Of a stretch of DNA of 64,000 nucleotides, positions 1 through 8,481 are shown piece after piece. Under the pieces are notes generated by a model. It had not been told where the DNA came from and ran no database searches. It was given only the letters and a program-made list of their open reading frames with translations. The position numbers and the translations under genes were made by a program. How positions within the stretch are numbered: position 1 is the first letter of the stretch; the number at the start of each line of letters is the position of its first letter. Origin of the DNA: Planctomycetota bacterium (GTDB taxonomy: Bacteria; Planctomycetota; Phycisphaerae; UBA1845; PWPN01); assembly GCA_022711465.1 (NCBI GenBank), contig JAKLEZ010000001.1, positions 372,001-436,000 of the forward strand. Direction: 5' to 3'.

Positions 1-171
1 CATCTCGGCCGATACGATCAGATACCCCGAGACGTCATGAGGGGAGCGTAATACCGACGCCCGACCTTCGTAGACACTATTAGCCAGGATGGTAAAGTAG
101 TGGTTCGCGCCGTGCGGCCGTCGAGGTCGCGCGACCCGCTGCTTGCGGTCGCGCCAGGGAGCGATTGCCTG

Positions 172-1542
172 ATGAGTACGGGAGTATCTTTCACCTGGGT
201 CATGATCCTGATCGTGCCTCTGGTTGGCGGGCTGCTCCTGCTGGTCGGCGGGCTGCACACCCGGCGAAGGGGACACACGCCCCACTGCCGGAACTGCGAG
301 TACAACCTGACCGGTCTGACCAGCGACCACTGCCCGGAATGCGGGACTGAGGTGACGCCCTTCACGATTGCCTACGGTGAACCACGCCGAAGGCCACGGC
401 GGGCTGTGGCCGGGGCAGCATTGCTGCTCTTGGCCGCCGCCCTGATGGTCGGCGCGGTCGGCAACTTCGACTGGTACTCGCTCTTCCCCACCGCCCTGCT
501 CATCTACCAAACCAGCTCCGGCGACCCCGCGACCGCCTCGAAGGCCTGGAACGAACTGGATCGACGCATCAGGGCCGGGCAGCTCTCGGCCGGACAGCAC
601 GCCAGGCTGATCGACCTGGCTCTGAAAGAGCAGGGAGCAACCGGCAAGCCAATGCGTGGCAACGTCATAGACTACCTGGGCGACTGCTACTTCAGGGGAC
701 TCCTGTCCCAGGCTCAACAGAAGCTGTTCTTTGACCAGATGACGACCGTGAAACTGACCGTCCGCCCTACGGTGATCCTCGGCGACAGCGTGCCTTATGA
801 AGTCAGTCATCAGTCGCGTTCGCCCTCGACGGGCATGTGGTACCGCGTGGGAATAGGGCAGGGCACGTCTCTTGACGGGAAGGCACTCCCAGGACGAGGA
901 GACAGGTACGGCAGCGGATCGGGCGGTGGGGGCGGATCCATGAGCACTACGCTGGAATGCAAAGTGCCCGGCAAGCACGCGTTGAAGGTGACGCCGGAGG
1001 TGGCCGTGTTCAGCGGGACCAGCTTCGACGAGAATACCAGCACCGTCCTGAACAAGCGGAACATACCCCTGGAAGCCACGTTTGAAGTCCTGGCCAGCGA
1101 ACCACCGGACTACATCCGGGCCACGGAGGATCCGTCACAGGCGGAACGACTGAAGTCCACGATCACACCCAACCAGTTCAGGTGGCAGAGATCATTCGAC
1201 GCCAAGAGAGGTATCCGCTACGGACTCAATGCCCAGATCGAGCTCAAGCGCCCGCCCGTCGATGTCGCCTTCGATGTGATGGCCCGGATCAATGGCAAGG
1301 AATACAGGGTGGGATCCATCCACCTGCCGCGCGGAAAGTTCACCAATTGGGGCATCGGACACGGCGACGCCGTTCTGCCCGAGCAGGCGGCCAAGGTGGA
1401 CGTCATCCTTCGCGGCAGCAAGAAGGTCGCCCGGGCGACCGTGGCCCAGTTCAGCTACTGGGACGGCGAGTTGGTCTATGAAGATGTCCCGGTGGAGATG
1501 GTGGCGACAAACCCGGCACCGGACAGCACGGCGGCACCTTAG
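172..1542 (+). CDS. Zinc-ribbon membrane protein of unknown function
   Basis: I do not recognise a function. The start is the ATG at 172, with AGGGAG at 156-161 ten bases upstream; a GTG at 100 would only add an unconvincing basic leader. The 456-residue product has a hydrophobic segment at about residues 8-28, a four-cysteine zinc ribbon (Cys39, Cys42, Cys54, Cys57, in the form C-R-N-C-x-Y-N-L-T-G-L then C-P-E-C-G), a second hydrophobic segment at about 79-97, and then a soluble domain of about 350 residues with a Gly/Ser-rich stretch near the middle. This zinc ribbon beside a membrane segment is a recurring planctomycete arrangement. The soluble part is probably exported, judged from the two membrane segments. 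It stands alone on the plus strand and converges with the glmM-type gene. Confidence 0.75.
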   Translation: MSTGVSFTWVMILIVPLVGGLLLLVGGLHTRRRGHTPHCRNCEYNLTGLTSDHCPECGTEVTPFTIAYGEPRRRPRRAVAGAALLLLAAALMVGAVGNFDWYSLFPTALLIYQTSSGDPATASKAWNELDRRIRAGQLSAGQHARLIDLALKEQGATGKPMRGNVIDYLGDCYFRGLLSQAQQKLFFDQMTTVKLTVRPTVILGDSVPYEVSHQSRSPSTGMWYRVGIGQGTSLDGKALPGRGDRYGSGSGGGGGSMSTTLECKVPGKHALKVTPEVAVFSGTSFDENTSTVLNKRNIPLEATFEVLASEPPDYIRATEDPSQAERLKSTITPNQFRWQRSFDAKRGIRYGLNAQIELKRPPVDVAFDVMARINGKEYRVGSIHLPRGKFTNWGIGHGDAVLPEQAAKVDVILRGSKKVARATVAQFSYWDGELVYEDVPVEMVATNPAPDSTAAP

Positions 1543-1625
1543 ACCGGGCGGGAGCCCTCCCGACACCAGCGGCGCTGCATAACGCGGCCCAGGTTTGCAG
1601 CGCGCCTCCCAGCTGATGCTCGCGA

Positions 1626-2975
1626 TCATGCGATCCCGTCGGCGATCTTCCGCACCTCGGCGACCAGGGCCTCGGCCCGGGCCTGGGTCGGAGCCTCGGC
1701 GATGATCCGGATCATCGGCTCGGTGTTGGAACCCCGGACGTGGACCCAACCGTCGGGCCAGTCTACGCGGGTGCCGTCGATATCGTTGACCCGCTCCCTG
1801 GCGAACCGCTCGCGAACTGCGACCAGGACCTTGGCAATCCGCTCCTTCGAGCACTCGAACTTCGTCTTGATCATGGTATACGCAGGGATTTCGGACACCA
1901 GGGCGCTGAGCGTCTTGCCGGTCTCGGTCATGAGCTGGAGCACGATGGCCATGGCCACCAGGCTGTCGCGCACCACGCCAACGCGAGGATCGATCACCCC
2001 GCCGTTGCCTTCGCCGCCGAAGACGCAGCCGTTGGCCTTCATGGTCGCCACGACGTTGGCCTCGCCGACGGCCGAGCGGAACACCTTGCACGGCCCGCCC
2101 GCCTGGGCGGCCAGATCGTCGATCATCCGTGAGGTCGAGAGATTGGCGGCTGCCGGCCCGGGGCGACTGGCGAACAGGAGCTTGGCCATCAGAGCCAGGG
2201 TGTACTCCTCGCCGATATACCGCCCGGTCTGGTCCACGATCGCCAGTCGGTCGGCGTCCGGATCCTGGGCGAATCCGGCAACGGCCTTCTCCCGCCTGAC
2301 CGCATCGCAGAGTTGAGTGAGGTTCTCAGCCAGCGGCTCGGGGGTGTGGGCAAACCGCCCGGTGGGCTCGCCATTGATGTGCACGACCTGGCAGCCAAGC
2401 CTCTCCAGCAGGGCGCGGCCTTCCTCGCCCCCGGCCCCGTTCACGCTGTCGAGCACGACCCTGAACCTGCGGGCGGCCACTGTCTTGACGTCGGCCAGGC
2501 TGAGCGATGCCTCGACGTGCTGGTCGGCGGCGGTCGCATCGCTCTGCGGCGCCGGGACGCCTTCGGCATCGACCAGTCTGAACCCCCGCTCGCGATGAAT
2601 CGCGAAGAGCTGCTCCGCCTTCTGCGGTGGCGGGGCCAGACCTTCGTCCGTCAGGAACTTGATGCCGTTCCAGATGATGGGATTGTGGCTGGCCGTGATG
2701 ACGATACCGCCCGCAGCCTTGTGGCGGCGAACCATCATGGCCGTCGCGGGCGTCGACGCGATCCCCAGCAGCACCGGCCGACACCCGGCTGCGAGCAGCC
2801 CGGCGACGACAGCCGCCTCAAGCATCGGGCCACTCGGTCGCGAGTCACGGCCGATCACCACCGTGCCGCCGTCCAGGTAGGTCCCGAACGCGCAGCCCAA
2901 CTCCGTGGCCAGCACGGGTGTCAGCGTCTCGCCGATCACACCGCGCACGCCGGAGACACTCATCATCAGTCGCAT
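1626..2975 (-). CDS. glmM: Phosphoglucosamine mutase / phosphohexomutase (GlmM type)
   Basis: Interconverts 6-phospho and 1-phospho sugars in the cytoplasm, most likely glucosamine phosphate for UDP-GlcNAc synthesis. The 449-residue length is normal for the family. Visible signatures are the phosphoserine loop T-A-S-H-N-P (Ser96), the Mg-binding D-P-D-A-D-R-L loop, the sugar loop G-G-E-G-N-G-G and the C-terminal phosphate loop R-G-S-N-T-E-P. The G-E-G-N-G-G loop resembles archaeal-type GlmM/phosphomannomutases more than the usual bacterial G-E-Q-S-G-H, so phosphomannomutase activity cannot be excluded. The start at 2975 overlaps the stop of the upstream gene by one base (TGATG), which suggests translational coupling; a longer open frame upstream lies inside that gene and is discarded. 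Confidence 0.88.
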   Translation of the reverse strand: MRLMMSVSGVRGVIGETLTPVLATELGCAFGTYLDGGTVVIGRDSRPSGPMLEAAVVAGLLAAGCRPVLLGIASTPATAMMVRRHKAAGGIVITASHNPIIWNGIKFLTDEGLAPPPQKAEQLFAIHRERGFRLVDAEGVPAPQSDATAADQHVEASLSLADVKTVAARRFRVVLDSVNGAGGEEGRALLERLGCQVVHINGEPTGRFAHTPEPLAENLTQLCDAVRREKAVAGFAQDPDADRLAIVDQTGRYIGEEYTLALMAKLLFASRPGPAAANLSTSRMIDDLAAQAGGPCKVFRSAVGEANVVATMKANGCVFGGEGNGGVIDPRVGVVRDSLVAMAIVLQLMTETGKTLSALVSEIPAYTMIKTKFECSKERIAKVLVAVRERFARERVNDIDGTRVDWPDGWVHVRGSNTEPMIRIIAEAPTQARAEALVAEVRKIADGIA

Positions 2976-4162
2976 CAGCGGAAGTTCCCCATATCGCGGC
3001 GCACCACGACCTTGCGAATCAACAGGTAGTTTTGACCTCTGTAGGTGGTGATCTCGCCGGTCACCGAGAAGACGACGCCGCGCGTCCCTCCACCGGACAG
3101 CGCGATCGCGGTCTCGAGCAAACGACTGGGCAGCAGGCGAACGGGCTTGCGACTGGCTTCCTGGCCGCGGTTCTCGAAAGCCAGCGACCACCACGTCCCA
3201 CCGGCGGGCACGACCCGGCCGAGTTGATCGATCAGCCAGGTTGACTCCGACCAGGCGACGGCCTCGCGGGCTGCGTCACCGGCGGCCAGTTCGACCGACG
3301 CCGGTGTCAGTGGGGCCGGTGCGGTCGCCGTCTTCGACTCCTCGACCGGCGCGGAAGTCGCCGTCTGGCCGGTGCGATCCCGCGGCAGCACCAAGGCCCG
3401 GGCGGGCTCGGTCTGCATGAGTTGGCGAATGACCTCCTCAGCGCTGGGCTCGCGGTCAGTGGCCGGGCGAGAGGCCTGCGGCGCCGCACGGTTGTCCACT
3501 GCCGGCGGACTTGAGGCCGACCCGTTCCTGACGCCTTGGCCATCGGAGGCCGGCTTGGCCGTCGCCGACTGGATGCCTGCGACTGGCGGGGGCAACTGAG
3601 CGACGTGCTCCACCAACAGGTAGTTGACACCCTGAAACTCGGTCACGCGGCCGGTGGTGAGGAATTGGCTGGCGGCCCCGGCCTCGGCCAGCACGGTCTC
3701 AATCATCTCCAGGTATTGATTGGGCAGAAGCCGCAACGGCGGTGTCTCGGGCAGCCCTTCCTGGGGCACCAGATAGGCGACATGCCATTCGCCGTCCCGC
3801 TGGATTCGAGCCGGCCGAGCGCCGATCACGTATCCCTCGGGCAGCCGCTGGCTCTCGGGCGTGAGCTTGGCCATGACGCCCCCGGAACCCTCCGGAGCCT
3901 CGTCGCTTTCGCGCGGCTCGGACGGCAGAACCAGAGTCTGTCGGCGGCTGCCACTGAGCAGTTCGTCGGGCAGTCGCTGGGCCCGGCCGTAGGACGGCGG
4001 GATGGTGCTCAGGGCCGCAGCCGGCCCCGGTCGGCTAGCCAGTGGCTTGGAGACCACAGGCACCTGGCCCAAGGCCCAAGGAAGCGGACCGGCCATCATT
4101 GCCGCGCCCGCCACCGCCACCATCGCCGACGTGATCAGCAGTCGTTTCATGGGAATCATCAT
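2975..4162 (-). CDS. Secreted protein with an internal domain duplication
   Basis: Unrecognised. The N-terminus is a clear signal peptide (Met-Lys-Arg followed by a hydrophobic Ala/Met-rich core, ending near residue 33). ATG codons at 4162, 4159 and 4150 are all possible starts; AGGG just upstream best suits 4159. Two halves repeat one pattern: a stretch ending P-L-R-L-L-P-N-Q-Y-L-E then T-G-R-V-T-x-F-Q-G-x-N-Y-L-L-V (about residues 130-200), and P-V-R-L-L-P-S-R-L-L-E then T-G-E-I-T-x-Y-R-G-Q-N-Y-L-L-I (about residues 320-385). A low-complexity Pro/Ala/Ser region separates them. Its stop overlaps the mutase start, so both are probably made from one transcript. An envelope role is likely from the signal peptide only. 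Confidence 0.7.
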   Translation of the reverse strand: MMIPMKRLLITSAMVAVAGAAMMAGPLPWALGQVPVVSKPLASRPGPAAALSTIPPSYGRAQRLPDELLSGSRRQTLVLPSEPRESDEAPEGSGGVMAKLTPESQRLPEGYVIGARPARIQRDGEWHVAYLVPQEGLPETPPLRLLPNQYLEMIETVLAEAGAASQFLTTGRVTEFQGVNYLLVEHVAQLPPPVAGIQSATAKPASDGQGVRNGSASSPPAVDNRAAPQASRPATDREPSAEEVIRQLMQTEPARALVLPRDRTGQTATSAPVEESKTATAPAPLTPASVELAAGDAAREAVAWSESTWLIDQLGRVVPAGGTWWSLAFENRGQEASRKPVRLLPSRLLETAIALSGGGTRGVVFSVTGEITTYRGQNYLLIRKVVVRRDMGNFR

Positions 4163-4215
4163 GCCCTATCCGCCACGGCTTGGCAACTCTGCCGCCAATG
4201 CAACATTCATCGGCA

Positions 4216-5313
4216 TTAGAGCTGCTTGAGGCGATCCTCAATATCGCGTTTCTGCAGGGCGGCGATGAGTTCGTCGAGCTCACCCTGCATCACCCGGTCA
4301 AGGCTGTACAGGTCCATGTTGATGCGATGATCGGTGCAGCGGTTCTGCGGGAAATTGTAGGTCCGGATCCGTTGGCTGCGATCGCCCGAACCGATCATGT
4401 TTCGGCGAGTGGCGTCACGGGCCGATCGCTGCTTCTGCATGATGCTGTCGTAGATGCGGCTGAGCAGGATGCGGCGGGCCTTGGCCCGGTTCTTGTGCTG
4501 GCTCTTCTCGTCCCGCATGGAGACGGTGATGCCCGTGGGGACATGCTCGAGGCGAATGGCAGACGAAACCTTGTTCACGTTCTGGCCGCCCGGCCCGCCC
4601 GCCCGGCTCACATGCTCGATGACATCCTTCTCCCAGTCGATCTGCACGTCCACGTCCTCGGCCTCGGGGAGCACCGCAACCGTAGCCGCCGAAGTGTGGA
4701 TCCGTCCCTGGGCCTCGGTCTCCGGAACGCGCTGTACACGGTGCCCGCCGCCCTCGTATCCCAGGTGCTGGTATACGCCGTTGCCCTTGACGTTGAGCAC
4801 GATTTCCTTGAAGCCGCCCAGATCGGACGGCGAGGCATCGAGGACCTCCAGAACGAACCCGTGCCGGTCGCAGTAGCGCTGGTACATCTCGAACAGATCT
4901 CGAGCGAACAAAGCCGCTTCGTCACCCCCTGTGCCGGCCCGGATCTCGACCATCACCGACCCGATTGCGGCATCCTCGCCCGTCACCAGCGCGGCCTGCA
5001 TCTGCGTCAGCAGCGATTCCGCCCTCGTTCGGGCCGGAGCGACCTCTTCGGCAGCCATGGCCTTGAAGTCTTCGTCGGCGGCCGGGTCCGCCAGGATCGT
5101 TTCGCTTTCGGACACGTCCGCCATGGCTTTGCGGTACTGCTCGTAAGGCTCCATGATTCGCTTGAGGGCACCATGCTCCTTGGCCAGCTTGACCAGCCGA
5201 ACCGAATCGCCGGCCACTTCCGGACGGTTCATTTCCTCAGCGATGGCATCGTAGCGGGCGCGGATCTCCTCCAGTTTGCGGAGTACGGATACGTTGGCCG
5301 TGGTCTCACTCAT
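4216..5313 (-). CDS. prfA: Peptide chain release factor 1
   Basis: Class I release factor that reads UAA and UAG and triggers peptidyl-tRNA hydrolysis on the ribosome. The product from the ATG at 5313 is 365 residues, close to the usual 360. The catalytic GGQ lies at residues 242-244 in the context R-A-G-G-P-G-G-Q-N-V-N-K. The stop-codon-reading tripeptide is P-E-T (residues 197-199, in R-V-P-E-T-E), a P-x-T form that identifies RF1 rather than RF2. The long coiled-coil N-terminal domain is present. The open frame continues upstream to 5430, but that part covers the rpmE terminator and is not coding. An extended -10 (TGATATCAT on the minus strand, ending at 5399) precedes it. Confidence 0.96.
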   Translation of the reverse strand: MSETTANVSVLRKLEEIRARYDAIAEEMNRPEVAGDSVRLVKLAKEHGALKRIMEPYEQYRKAMADVSESETILADPAADEDFKAMAAEEVAPARTRAESLLTQMQAALVTGEDAAIGSVMVEIRAGTGGDEAALFARDLFEMYQRYCDRHGFVLEVLDASPSDLGGFKEIVLNVKGNGVYQHLGYEGGGHRVQRVPETEAQGRIHTSAATVAVLPEAEDVDVQIDWEKDVIEHVSRAGGPGGQNVNKVSSAIRLEHVPTGITVSMRDEKSQHKNRAKARRILLSRIYDSIMQKQRSARDATRRNMIGSGDRSQRIRTYNFPQNRCTDHRINMDLYSLDRVMQGELDELIAALQKRDIEDRLKQL

Positions 5314-5346
5314 GGGCCTGGCCCCGGGGGCGATGGCCGCACCGCC

Positions 5347-5398
5347 AAAAGAACCACGCCGGATCGGCTGCTCTGATCGCGCTGCCGATCCGGCGTGG
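5347..5398 (-). terminator. Strong hairpin terminator between rpmE and prfA
   Basis: A perfect 15-bp inverted repeat (CCACGCCGGATCGGC at 5354-5368 paired with 5384-5398, 15-nt loop) is followed on the minus strand by TTCTTTT. It lies between the rpmE stop (5483) and the prfA start (5313). A possible prfA -10 element lies immediately upstream of the hairpin (5399-5404), so the same hairpin may fall inside the prfA leader and attenuate it. Confidence 0.8.
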
Positions 5399-5482
5399 AT
5401 GATATCACAAGCAGCGCCCAGGCCGACCACCCCCCGCCTTCAGGCACGCGAACGCGCACCCACCGGCGACAGGCTCGCGGCG

Positions 5483-5716
5483 CTAGGCCTTCTTGGGACT
5501 GGCTTTCTTGGCGAAGTAGTCGCCACCGAACTTCTTGGTGAATCGCTCGACGCGACCGGCCGTGTCCAGGAACTTCTGCTGGCCGGTGAAAAACGGATGA
5601 CACGCAGAGCAGATCTCCACCTTGAGTTCCTTCGCCGTTGACCGCGTCTTGAACGAGTTGCCACAACCGCAGGTCACCGTGCACTCATTGTACTTGGGAT
5701 GAACGCCATCTTTCAT
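5483..5716 (-). CDS. rpmE: 50S ribosomal protein L31, zinc-binding type
   Basis: Small protein of the large ribosomal subunit that helps bridge the subunits. The 77-residue product opens with the family hallmark M-K-x-x-x-H-P-K-Y and carries the zinc ligands Cys16, Cys18, Cys36 and Cys39 (C-x-C then [10 protein letters not shown]). It is therefore the C+ form, which usually serves under zinc-replete conditions. The Lys-rich C-terminus is typical. It lies upstream of prfA, an arrangement common in bacteria, but here a strong hairpin separates the two. Confidence 0.96.
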   Translation of the reverse strand: MKDGVHPKYNECTVTCGCGNSFKTRSTAKELKVEICSACHPFFTGQQKFLDTAGRVERFTKKFGGDYFAKKASPKKA

Positions 5717-5834
5717 TGCTCACCAGCCTCAGCTCATCGAGGATCTCGTCTGTCGGCGACCCGGTTCCGCGGGTCTGACCGCCGTAGCGGGCCGGATGCG
5801 TCACTCACTAGCCCGGTCCAAATACAGACCCGTT

Positions 5835-5863
5835 AGTATACCGGCGCACGGTCCAGCTTTCAA
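5835..5863 (-). promoter_or_regulatory. Sigma-70-type promoter for rpmE
   Basis: On the minus strand TTGAAA (5863-5858), a 17-bp spacer and TATACT (5840-5835) form a near-consensus promoter. The predicted start near 5828 gives an rpmE leader of about 110 nt. Confidence 0.75.
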
Positions 5864-5937
5864 TCGACCGACTGCTTTCGGTCAGTTCGCGCAAGTGCTT
5901 GCGAATCAAGGTGTTACGACTCTCCCGCCCCCGGGAG

Positions 5938-7119
5938 CTACTGCTCAAGCAGCCCGCGCAGGACCGGGGCCAGAGCCTGGGCGATCCGCAAGAAGCCCAG
6001 GTCAGTGGGATGCACACCGTCCACGGCGCCTTCCCCGTCCCCGCCGAGAAGCCCGTCGCCGGAGACGTAGGTCAGACGGCCGACACCCTTGGTTCTGAGC
6101 CGCTCGTAGGCCTTGCGGAGTGCCCCGTTCTTCTCCGCGAGGCCGCCGGCCACGTCCGGCAGGACGGCCGCGTGCCCGTACAGCTCATTCTCGACCAGAA
6201 CAATGGGTGTATCCGGTCGAGCCTTGCGCAGCGTCTCGACAAACGGCTCGATTCGCTCGGTCACCATGGCCGTGGTCATGTTCGGCAGACAGTCGAGAAC
6301 ATAGACAGCCGCATCCACCTCACATAGCAGATCGGCCATCGCCGGTTCCATCTTCCCGCTTCCCGAGAAACCCAGATTGACCATCGGCCGCTCGAGCATC
6401 CTTCCGAGAATCGCCACGTGAGCCATCCCCGGACGTGAGGCACAGCCGCCCTGGGCGATCGACGTACCATAGACCAGAATCGGCTTGGAGCGAGTGACCG
6501 GACGGGGCGGAGGCTGAGACAGGGTAGCACTCGGAGCCACACCGATCTCCAGCGACTCGATGCCGTTGTAGAGCGGCAAGTACAGCAGGTACTCATGCGG
6601 ACCAGCTGGAATGTTGTCCGCCAGGCCAACCTCGTTGGTCGGCGAGTTGACAGGTCGTCCGGCACCCAGCCAGCACCACTTTCCCTGATGCCGCACATAC
6701 AGATCCAGGCCGCTGACACCCGTGGCGGGCATGTGCGGCATGGCCAGCGACTTGGACGTCACCGTCCACCGGGCGGCAATCCGGCTTGCATCCGTCGCGA
6801 ACCGCACGCACAGGCCGGCGCTGTCCGTACCGAGTCCCCATACCGATTTCGGCACCACGCCTTTGGCCTTGGCCGGCAGGCGATGGTAGAATTTCTCGGT
6901 GTGGGTCCAGCCCCGGCCCTCAACCGCCAACTCCCGGGCGTCGTACCACAGCGTCTCGCCCTTGGCATCCTTGGCCGCCTTGGCAGGATCGACGCGTTGC
7001 AGGTCGGCCAGGCGAAGCGGCGCATTCGCCTCAGGCTGCTGACAGCCCGCAGCGAGCATCAACAGCGAGCCCGCCAGAGCGAGCAGGTCCTGATTGTGTG
7101 CTTTGCGGACCCCTTCCAT
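5938..7119 (-). CDS. SGNH/GDSL hydrolase lipoprotein with N-terminal GxDLY domain
   Basis: Probable surface or periplasmic carbohydrate esterase. The start at 7119 is fixed by GGGAGG six bases upstream. A lipobox L-A-A-G-C gives lipidation at Cys26. An N-terminal beta domain contains the G-L-D-L-Y motif (137-141) of the GxDLY family, which accompanies the GDSL_3 hydrolase domain. Catalytic Ser220 is in Y-G-T-S-I-A-Q-G-G (the GDS block in its G-T-S variant), and Asp367/His370 are in D-G-V-H-P near the C-terminus. The family is typically acetyl esterase-like, but the substrate cannot be read from sequence. The gene is monocistronic, with 257 unremarkable bases upstream. Confidence 0.85.
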   Translation of the reverse strand: MEGVRKAHNQDLLALAGSLLMLAAGCQQPEANAPLRLADLQRVDPAKAAKDAKGETLWYDARELAVEGRGWTHTEKFYHRLPAKAKGVVPKSVWGLGTDSAGLCVRFATDASRIAARWTVTSKSLAMPHMPATGVSGLDLYVRHQGKWCWLGAGRPVNSPTNEVGLADNIPAGPHEYLLYLPLYNGIESLEIGVAPSATLSQPPPRPVTRSKPILVYGTSIAQGGCASRPGMAHVAILGRMLERPMVNLGFSGSGKMEPAMADLLCEVDAAVYVLDCLPNMTTAMVTERIEPFVETLRKARPDTPIVLVENELYGHAAVLPDVAGGLAEKNGALRKAYERLRTKGVGRLTYVSGDGLLGGDGEGAVDGVHPTDLGFLRIAQALAPVLRGLLEQ

Positions 7120-7376
7120 CGGATACCTCCCAAGGCTCAGCCTCATGGTTCTGCACCTCATTCGAGAACACATCCGTCGCTTCTATCCGCGGCAATCTCG
7201 AATCGCATCGAGGAATCGGCGGTGGGCTTCATCGATCGCGAACGACCGGATCGTGGCCCGGGTACTGCTTGATGACCTTTAGAAGCGCATCCCCGGCTCA
7301 CGACCACCAGGAGCTTTCAGCGTTCAGCCGAAACCCCGGGTTTCGAAGCTCCCTCGGGGCCACCGGCGTTTCGGCT

Positions 7377-8405
7377 TCACCCGGCGATCCACGCCGCCAG
7401 CAGATCGATGCCCGCCTCAACATCCTTGCGGTGCACAGTCTCGGTCGGAGTGTGAACGTAACGACAGGGAATCGACAGCGTGAAGGCCTTCCGCCCGGCA
7501 CCCGCCCGCTGCATCGAGCCGGCGTCGGTGCCGCCCATGGGCAAGATCTCGAGCTGATGCGGGATCTTGTGCTTCTGGGCGGTGGCGATGAACTCGTCAA
7601 GCAGCCCGCGATCGCTGATCGAGGCACTGTCCATCACCTTGAGGGCGACACCCTTGCCCAACTGACTGATGGAATCGGTCTTGTCCGTTCCGGGCGTGTC
7701 GCAGCTCAGGGTCACATCGACTGCGATGGCCACGTCGGTATCAAGGCCGTAGGCCCCCGGCCCCGAGCCGCGACAGCCCACTTCTTCCTGAACCGTACCG
7801 ACGAAGTAGATGTCACAGGCACTCTTCCGGGCCACTTTGCGAATCGCGCTGATCGCCGTCCAAACCGCAATCCGGTCGTCCATGGCCTTGCCCGTCCAGT
7901 AATCGCCGACCACCGCCAGATCCTGAATCCAGGTGACCGGGTCGCCGATCCGCACCGCCTTCTCAACCTCGTCCTTGGGCATGAACGCGTCAACGAAGAA
8001 GTCCTTCACGTCCAGCACTTTCTTACGTTCCTCTTCGCTGGCCACGTGGGTCGGGCGAATGCCGGGATTCATCACCCCGATCAGGTCCTTGCGGCCCTGA
8101 ACCAGCACCCGTCGAGCGAACAGATTGCGCGGCTCAAAGCCGCCGACCTTCTGCACGCGCAGCCAGCCTTGCTCGTCGATCGCCCGAACGTAGAAACCGA
8201 TCTCGTCCATGTGAGCGGCAATCATGACCTTCCGGGTGGCCTTCTTGCCACTCTTGGCTGGCTTCTTGCGGCAAATGACGTTGCCCAGGGGATCAACCGT
8301 GGTCTCGTCCCACAGCCCCTTGGTTTCCTTGAGAATCAGTTCGCGCACCCGCTCCTCGCGGCCGGATGTGCCCGGTGTGGAAATCAGCTTCCTGAGAAAC
8401 TCCAT
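7377..8405 (-). CDS. M42 family metallopeptidase (TET aminopeptidase / glutamyl aminopeptidase-like)
   Basis: Cytoplasmic dinuclear zinc or cobalt aminopeptidase that usually forms a dodecameric tetrahedral shell and trims short peptides. The 342-residue length matches the family. Expected ligands are visible: His65 in A-A-H-M-D-E, Asp176/177 in D-D-R, catalytic Glu207 and metal ligand Glu208 in Q-E-E-V-G, Asp230 in A-V-D-V, and His325 near the C-terminus. The G-G-T-D-A-G motif is also present. Members are sometimes annotated as endoglucanase or FrvX; the peptidase assignment is safer. It lies 76 bases downstream of ilvE on the same strand. Confidence 0.93.
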   Translation of the reverse strand: MEFLRKLISTPGTSGREERVRELILKETKGLWDETTVDPLGNVICRKKPAKSGKKATRKVMIAAHMDEIGFYVRAIDEQGWLRVQKVGGFEPRNLFARRVLVQGRKDLIGVMNPGIRPTHVASEEERKKVLDVKDFFVDAFMPKDEVEKAVRIGDPVTWIQDLAVVGDYWTGKAMDDRIAVWTAISAIRKVARKSACDIYFVGTVQEEVGCRGSGPGAYGLDTDVAIAVDVTLSCDTPGTDKTDSISQLGKGVALKVMDSASISDRGLLDEFIATAQKHKIPHQLEILPMGGTDAGSMQRAGAGRKAFTLSIPCRYVHTPTETVHRKDVEAGIDLLAAWIAG

Positions 8406-8481
8406 CGCACCCTCGCTCCAACAAGACCCGCGGACGCCTGGACGCCCAAGACCGACATTCGAGCAGCCAGGGCATGTCGAA

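Noticed and set aside
4180..5376. Plus-strand frame of 398 codons antisense to prfA
   Set aside because: Shadow frame; prfA on the other strand has all release-factor motifs.
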